Of a stretch of DNA of 64,000 nucleotides, positions 50,701 to 59,700 are shown piece by piece. Under the pieces are notes generated by a model. It saw nothing but the letters and a program-made list of their open reading frames with translations, ran no database searches and was not told where the DNA came from. A program made the position numbers and the translations under genes. This stretch comes from Siphonodentalium dalli (taxonomy: Eukaryota > Mollusca > Scaphopoda > Gadilida > Siphonodentaliidae): assembly GCA_032622095.1 (NCBI GenBank), contig CP136063.1:85783980-85847979 (forward strand), in the 5' to 3' direction. The first letter of the stretch is position 1. Every line of letters begins with the position of its first letter.

Positions 50701-53700
50701 TTCAGTCATGAAAGGGTTAATAATTATATAGATTCACACACTGGTTCACATGTCTGCTAGAACAACACTTACTTGTACGTTTCTATAGTTCGGTTAAGAA
50801 TTTCCTCTGCGAAATCCTTAACATCTGTTTTAGATGAGAAATCCTTCACTATTACGTCAAATTTCTCCAGCACCAGAATTCTGGCTTCAGGGCATCGCTG
50901 CAAAACATGAATGTGTCAGTGATAATGTAGTTCAATATGACATGGGCAAGCTGCTAATATAGGTAATTAAAGTCTCATAAATAATTATATATATTTATTG
51001 AAGTCTCGCCTGTCTTAGTTGCCTTGGTTTACTTTCGTAATTTTCTCTTGAAAACAGGATAGGGCAATGGAAACACCTACATATATGACACATTCCCTTA
51101 GTGCCAATTGAGTGTTTTTATCAAACCTGCATGATAATCAAGTCTGGAACACAATGTATCTTTCATTCATTTACATACATAAATTCATTCTGTCATCTTC
51201 TATACTTGTATATATTATATCGTGATAGCGGCAACAGAATGATGATCAACTGTGGCCATGCTGCTCCTACACAATATATATCATTATATGTCACAAGTAA
51301 TGTTAATTTCATTACGGTTATTGTGCAAATAAAATAATTAAATCAATCAAAAAAACTAAATTCATGTATCACATCACATGGTAACATCTGTCCGGAAATT
51401 ATACCTCCCCAGAAATTTCCGGCAGATACAATCCCCCTCCCCCAGAAATTCTCTGTATCATCTAAGAGCATCATTCCAGAAAATTAATTTACTTTCAGCA
51501 TATGGTATAAATTATTATTTCAAAAGTTGACAGATATGTGTTATCGTAACTGCTTATATCTGAAGTGCTACTGGGAATGGAAAGTTAATAGATAAATTCA
51601 TAACCCTGTGTCTGTTCACGTAGTACGGGCTATTATCTACCTGAAGCCAGTCGTTTCCAATTTGGGCTTCTGGATACTGTGTGAGCAGATCATCATTGTC
51701 AGTCTGACATTTGCAGAATGAGGTCACCAGAAAGTGAATTTAGTGATGCTATCCAGCACGACTGGCTAGCATGACCAATTTCACCCTCTTGGAACCTCAT
51801 TCTGCTTAGACCTCAACTGCTATGGGAGACCTAGGATCAGATTGAAGTTCCCCAGTTGAATTTGGTGATGTTCACCCATTAGTCACCTCGATTATGAATT
51901 TTATATTCTGCAAATTAGGGGATATAGAAACTTTCCAGAAGGGAAAAAGTTACTAAAAACTAAAAAGACTATAATTATTTCCTAGAAGATGAGCCCTAAG
52001 CAGAATGAGGTCCCCATAGTGATGTTCACCCATTAGTCACCTCGATTATGCAATTTATCTTGTGCAAATAATGGGATATGGACAAAACAGGAAGGAAAAG
52101 GTAGCTAAAAAACAATGCTAATTTGAGACTATAGATACTTCCCAGAAAATGAGGTCCTTAATGGGTGAATTTGGTGATGCTAGCCTGCTTTGTGGGATAG
52201 TGTCACTAAATTCACCACCTGGGGACCTCATTCTGCAAATGTCAGACACACTATATCTAGACTAACTAATAATATATAGAAATAAAAACTACCGGTATGT
52301 ATGTTTTGTTTCTGATAATATGCTGGTTAAACAACGAAGATATATCCTATACTAATGAACAATGATATTATGTCAACGGAAGCTAAAGCAGAACTGTTAC
52401 TTATGTGAAAGCACATACCCGGAAGTCAAGATAATCCACTGTAGTCTTGGCAACAGAACATAGATTGTCATTGTCATGATCTATAGCTCGCAAGCACCAG
52501 CGAGTCAAATCCTCTGTGATCTTCGGAAGAATTTTAGGAACCCTGATTGAAAGAAAAGGAGACAGGAAAAATTAGTTTTGGTAAAGTTAGACAGCTTTCA
52601 AACTATATATATAAAATAATATGATCTGTTTGTCCTTCTGTTCGCTATTTTTCTACCAGGCCCTGGACTGACTTTAATTAAATTTTGTGTGGTGACTTGG
52701 GTACAACGACGGATGTTATAATTGGGTTAGTTTTTTCAAAAATTTTGATTTTTTTTTAAATGTTATTAATTTGTTGTTAAATTGAGCAAGGAGTACAAAT
52801 AAAATTAAATTTTATTTTTTATTTATAATTAAAGTAAAAACAAATCAAAATGTTTAAAAGATCAAAATGTGCATGAAGCTTTATAAAGGCTACCGATGGG
52901 AGCCTGTTTCAGCTGGTTTACAATGAAGACACAGAACACATTTTAGATATGATAACACAAACTTGTCACATGATTTAAAAAAAAAAAATTTGATCAAAAA
53001 TCGACCATTACTGGTACACACTGCAATATTATTTCAGTCACTTTCGTGCATTATCAATTATTTCAAAGTCAAATACTGACTTCCATCTATCATATTGTCA
53101 ATCATTTAAAGTGTAATATATGTGATTTTTTTTATAATTGTAAAGGGTTACAATAATAGTGAATGCATTTTTGTCAAAACTAAATAATAGTGATATCACT
53201 ATTATCCAGCAGTTGAGAGTACCTGAGATGGTAATCCTAATCTATAGCCAGGGATGCCTGAAGTATCCGAGTACATGATCGGAATAAAATCTGAGATGGG
53301 TAGCTTTTCATGCCCACCACTAGAAGGGCGACCATTTATGATCAGGAAAGGTCAGACCTGCTAGTATATCAATTGCTCTAATGAAAGAACACACTTGATC
53401 AGTCCTCATGGAACAAAATTTAATGGTTTATTTGATCTTGCATACATGAGTCATTTCACATATATTTGTGTATGGCTAATTGAAATAAATAGTAAACACA
53501 ACTGACTATCAGTGCTTTGTCATGAGTACAAAAATGAAAGTAGAATGAACTTGTGTAGTCCAAAAGAAACTTGGACTCTCATGGGCGAATAGTGTTGAGC
53601 AATAAACTTAAATTCACTTATTAATGTTTGACACTCTTGTAGCTACATGTGTTGCTCTTTAGTAATAATTCATACTTGAAATAAAATGGTCTGATACATA

Positions 53701-56700
53701 TGAAAAGATTAATAATTTTCTTTCATTTATTTTTAACAAATTATTCGAGCAGGAATTCAGTGTTTTTATCAATTTCTTTCCTATACAGTAATGCCCTAAC
53801 TAATTGACTCCTTAACCACAGCAGAATTATGGGTAACTTTTCAGGAATTAGTCGGAAATATGGCTTGTTGCCATTCAATGGAAAGCTCTCCCCGGGAGCT
53901 TTCTGATGAATGGCAACAAGCCATATTTCTGACTAAATCCTGAAAAGTTACCAATAATTCTGCTGTGGTTAAGGAGTCGATTATTTAGGGCATTACTGTA
54001 TGTTCAATGGTCACACATTTTATGCACAGAGAACTGATATTATACTTACACGAGTTGTTTAAGGAAGCCTTCAAGGAATGTCTTACATGCGCTCTCGTCT
54101 GTATATTTCACCAGACTCTTCCCAGGAGGTCCAGGTTTGGTGAATGCCTCGATGATTGATATTGCCCATTGTGGATTATCCTAATCACAGAAGATGAATT
54201 TTATAATTAATAGTTCAAAATTTGTCAGGGCCTAAGTGACAAGCGAGGCAAAAGACATAACAAATCATTTCACATAAGTGTTAGATTTCACAGAAATGGA
54301 TGGTGCTCTGCTGTGGAAAGATATTCATATTGTTTGGTGAATTATGTCTTTTTTGATTCTAGTCAATGCGCATTGAGGGTTTCATCTTGAAACATGTTCT
54401 GTTTTTAAAGAAAATGACATGCAAAATCTGTATGTTATCAAGTCTCATGGCAATTATAAACCATAATATTTCATGATCTTATTTTGATCTTGGTATGAGA
54501 AAATATATATATTTGTCCCCACATCCGGTTGTAACTAGCAATCTGATTGGCTACAGCGCCACGTTTAAATCACCATGTCTCCATTCACCCTTGACAGCGG
54601 GGTATAAGAGAATGTGCGCCAAACATCGGGGGTATATGAGCATGTGAAACATCGGGGGTATATGAATGACCCTTGAACTGGCAATTTCCGCCAATCATGA
54701 CGTTGCTCTCCCATGCCGAATTTGAAGTCTGCACCTAACGCTGGATCCTTAGGTCAGCTACTGAATTATTCTTATTGGTGTGAATTAATCGGCTCCGCCT
54801 CCGGATTCAAAATCGACATCCAGGTATTAAATCTCCATGTACCCCTGATGTTGCCGAAGATAACTAATAATAATTCATCCATTAGCAGAGTTTATAAAGC
54901 TTAAAGATGGTCTATCTCTTTCCAGAATCTTTTATCTAGATTCCGGGGTATAAATAGTAGATATGAATCGAGGAAACCTGTCTGGAAAAGTTGCTATTAA
55001 TTAATATAAATTTTATTTAGAATTTCTTATCACATCAGCAGGACAGATTTATGGGCAATTTTTAAAATAGAAATCTGCAAGAAAACATTCAGAGCATACC
55101 AAAAGTGTACCAAGAAGGACAACTCTATCTTCTTGGCAACATCAACCATGGCAAACTGTATTTCAACTATAGATTTACCACAATTTTACAATTGAAATAT
55201 ACCACTATATTATGCCTTTATAGATAAATATACCCAGTTTCAGTTGTATCTGTGTTTTATTCACAATATAGCTATGTACATGTACATATATTTGTAGATT
55301 TGAAATTGGGATTTATAAAAAATTATGTTGTGGGTTGTATTATGACCTGGAAGAGATAGACCATCTTTAATTATTAGAAAGTATCTCTTACATGGTATAA
55401 ATTTAACTCTGACTTTACTTTGTTGCTAGTAAAAGGATCTATTTACAGATGAGACAACACATATACAACAATTAAAGTTATGGAAGGCAATCATGGTTGG
55501 TACGGCTGGGAAATTATTAGCCGAAGATCTCTGGGATAAAGATATCCCGTCGAAATTCCACGATGCCTGTAATGGGAGAGGTCACTTCAAGTCTGGAAAG
55601 GAAGAATATGACACAAGACACGACCAAATCGCAATGTTGCCCCCGACAATACATATACTAATGCATCTTGAAATACCATTTACCTTCCTTTTCCGAAAAA
55701 GAGACATATAATGAGCCTTTTTCTCGTCTCAGGAGAACGACCCATGAAGTGGGTCCGCCATTTTTCGGGTCTGTTCGATCATGTTCCGGGTATACAATGG
55801 AGTATCGAGGGGAAAATATGACCGGAACTCGATCGAACAGACCCAAAAAATGGTCGCAATACTTTGCGAGTCGTTCGCCTGATCGAGAAACAGAAATGAT
55901 ATAAAGTTTGTTAAACCAGTACATGTATAATAAAGAAGATGGAAAAAATAGAAGGAATTTGTTCATAATTTCATTATCAAACTTTCCAGTGACGAGATTC
56001 CGCATGTTGAAGCTATTGTAACAGGGAAACCAGTGATGTGTTTTCAGCAACTAACAATAATTCTAATATACAAATAGTGTTGAGCATGATCAGTTGCAGT
56101 ACGCTTCGTATTTCATTACTACATTAATTGCAACAGCAGTGGCGGCACTTAAGTCGTCTGATATTAATTTCTTGGTATTAAAACACAAATAAACATTAGT
56201 TGAAGCACTTTGCATAAATATCTGATAAATAACCTAATCAAGCCAGAGTTTAGTGTGCCTGTCATTTGCAAAATGAGGTCCCCATAGGGTGAATTTAGTG
56301 ATGCTATCCCACATAGCGGGCTAGCATCACCTTCTGGGGACCTCATTCTGTTTAGGCCCCAACTTCTATGGGAGACATAGACTCAGATTGAAGTTCCCAA
56401 AATGGTGAATATTATGATGTACACCCATTGGGAACCTCGATTATGCAATGTGTCGTCTGCCAATTTGGAAATATAGATAAACTAAACTATAAAAGAAACA
56501 GAATCTAAGTGAAGAAGTTTCCATAGAAAATTGATAATAAAGATACTTTCCAGAGAAGATGAGGCCTAAGCAGAATGAGGTCCCCAGAGGGTGAATTTAG
56601 TTATGCTAGCCCACTATGTGGGATAGCATCACTAAATCCCCCCTCTGGGGACCTCATTCTGCAATTGACACGCACACTAAACTCAGGCTTGACCCTAATG

Positions 56701-59700
56701 AGTAAAATTGGTACACCTCAAGAAATAGGTATGATTTTAGGTGATATACCGATACGATATCATAGTTGAGCAGCAAAATTCCAATAACTTGATATTGACA
56801 TTGTGAACGCATTGCGGAATCAAACTTTTATCTCCCGCATCCCAAAGATGGAATACCAACCTTCCACTTCACCTTTCCTTGTTTGACTAATAAATCAGTT
56901 GCTAACTTTGAGTACGTTACACTTGATTTCTCCAGCAGTCCACAGATGATTCTAATCCAATGTTCAGTATATTCTGGTGAGCTGCAAAGAAAACAGAAAT
57001 AGGACGGTCTTAGGGATTGGTCCCAGAGCTATGGTATAATATAATTTTGTTTCGAAACGAGTTAATTATTAAAGAATATTGTGTTCACAATTGTGTCATT
57101 TGTTGTGGAATTTGTTGAATGAGATTATAGACGTAACTGTGTGAGTGGATAGATTAAGTAAGTTCAACCATGTTACTTTCCTTTTATGTCCACCATAGTG
57201 GTTATAAGAAGCAGTATGGCAGAAAGTGTTGTCTTTGTAGGTTTTTCAGAGTTATCTATCCTGGAAATGCACTAACCTACGAGATAACCATCCGAGCCTT
57301 TCTGCATGCATTTTGCTTAATTGTAAATATTTTTATTCCTTGCCGTAATATCTCATCGTTAATATATATATTGTTTAATTAAGCAAAAAATAGAGGAATA
57401 TACAAATCCTCCATAACTATGTATCAATGAACCTATATGTGAACTATTAACCCTTTCAGTGCCAAGTCTGATTTATCAACCCATATTTCCTTGATCATTT
57501 TTCAAATTTATTTATTATAATAATGTGATACATTGATGGAAAGAGCTCTAATAATGTGTTACATTGATGGAAAGAGCTCTAATAATGTGATACATTGAAG
57601 GAAAGAGCTCTAAGAGCTCTTTCCATCAATGTATCACATTATTATAATCAATAAATTTGAAAAATGATCAAGGAAACATGGGTTGATACAAAAATCGGAC
57701 TTGGCACTGAAAGGGTTAACCCTTTCTTTACAAAATACTCATTGATGAGTAGTCCCCTTTGGAGTTCAGATAATACTGGTATTAAAGTTCAACAATGTTA
57801 ATTGAAATCATTATCTTAGCATTCTTTACACATCAATTAATATTGAATAGGAACCCTTTTGCACTTTCTATTATCTGTCTCTGCGTTTTTCAGGAAATAT
57901 ATAGTCCAGTCAATCTGGCTAAAAAAATAGGCCAACCTCACACTAATTGCAACAGAATTTTTCTCTTTATTTATGTATAGAGTAGTATCCAGACATCACT
58001 ATACAAAAAGTGCCAAAAAATTTAGGTCACCTACCTGGTTTTTGGCCTAGTTTTTTATATAGAGAGCGTTTCATTTTTCGGAAATATCTTATTTCACCAT
58101 TCGGTCAATTTAAGTTATTTTAGGGGCCTAATGTTTGATAAAAACCGTTCATAGTTTATGTTAGCTACCATTTAGATTGTATATATAAAGGTTTAAACAC
58201 ATTACATGGTATTTTTAAAAAAAGAGATGTCTTAGTTTTGTATATAGAGAGCGTTTCGGACTTGGCACTGAAAGGGTTAAATAAAATGCGCACGGAAAGG
58301 CACAGCCTGTTATCTCACAGGTTAGCATGTTTCCATGACAGGTAACTCTGAAAAACCTACGAAGACAAAAATTTCCGCAGCAGTATGTTTTAAGTTTTGA
58401 AAAGCAGAACAAGCAACTACATCATAACCAGTTTTAATTAAAATTAGGCTCCCAAAACAAGCTCCACATTACAGAGTCTAATGGATTTTGCAATCAGTCA
58501 CATAAATAGCTTCTTATGCAATCCCTGCTCTATGACATCACAGTGCACAAATAGTTTTATGAATGACAGAATGATATCTCCTTTCGCTATTGTTTTGGCC
58601 AATAACAAAACTGGGTGATAACTGTTGAAATTCTTGGAAATACTTAATTCTGGACTCTTCATAAATGTGTTTTAGTGTTTAGTTATATGTTTGTAATTTC
58701 CAAATTTGTACACTGTGTCAAATTAGCAATGTGATCAGATGTGACAGGAAATTTATTACGCTAATTTAGCTAAGTGTCGAGAAACTGTGGAAATGCAAAA
58801 TTCTGACAATCGCCTGATTGACTTCAACACGTTACTGAAAAATGTTGTGATTGGCTGACACTGACATAATACCTACTGGTGGTAATCGCCACTATTTTCT
58901 TTAGACTCTGTAAAAAAACCTGAGTTTAGTGTGCCTGTCATTTGCAGAATGAGGTCCCCAGGGGATGAATTTAGTGACGCTATCCCGCATAGCGGGCTAG
59001 CATCACTAAATTCACCCTCTGGGAGACCTTATTCTGCTTAGGCCTCATCTTCTCTGGAAAGTTTCTTTATTATCAAATTTCTATAAAAATTTCTTCACAC
59101 AGATTCTATATCTTTTTTAGTTTAGTTTCTCTATATCCCCAAATTGGCAGACGACACATTGCATAATCGAGATTCCCAATGGGTGTACATTACAATATTC
59201 ATCATTTGGGCACTTCAATTTGAGTCTATGTCTCCCATAGCAGATGAGGCCATGCAGAATGAGGTGAATTTAGTGATGCTAGCCTAATATGCGGGATAGC
59301 ATCACTAAATTCACCCTCTGGGGACCTCATTCTGCAAATGACAGGCACACTAAATTCAGGCTTGTCTGTAACGCAGAGCTTGTTTGAGAATCTAATTTTA
59401 ATTAGACTGCATCATACCCTAATTAATCGACTGCTTAACCACAGCAGAATTATGGGTAACTTTTCAGGATTTAGTCGGAAATATGGCTTGTTGCCATTCA
59501 TTGGAAAGTTCTCCCCGAGAGCTTTCCGATGAATGGCAACAAGCCATATTTCTGACTAAATCCTGAAAAGTTACCCATAATTCTGCTGTGGTTAAGAGGT
59601 CGATTACTTAGGGCGTTACTGTACATCATACCCTGATGAGGGAATATTATGGCAGGTGGACAGTATTTCCTTCACAGCCTTCTCATAGTCATCTTCTTCA

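Noticed and set aside
51703-52418. Intron 6 as a complete introner (intron made wholly by a transposon)
   Set aside because: The element covers only the acceptor side; about 155 bp next to the exon 6 donor are not part of it.
55658-56050. 130-residue open frame (minus) and overlapping plus frames at 55493-55904
   Set aside because: No known domain, no splice context that fits the main gene, and an inverted GTCTGTTCGATC pair inside. Probably chance or a dead element.
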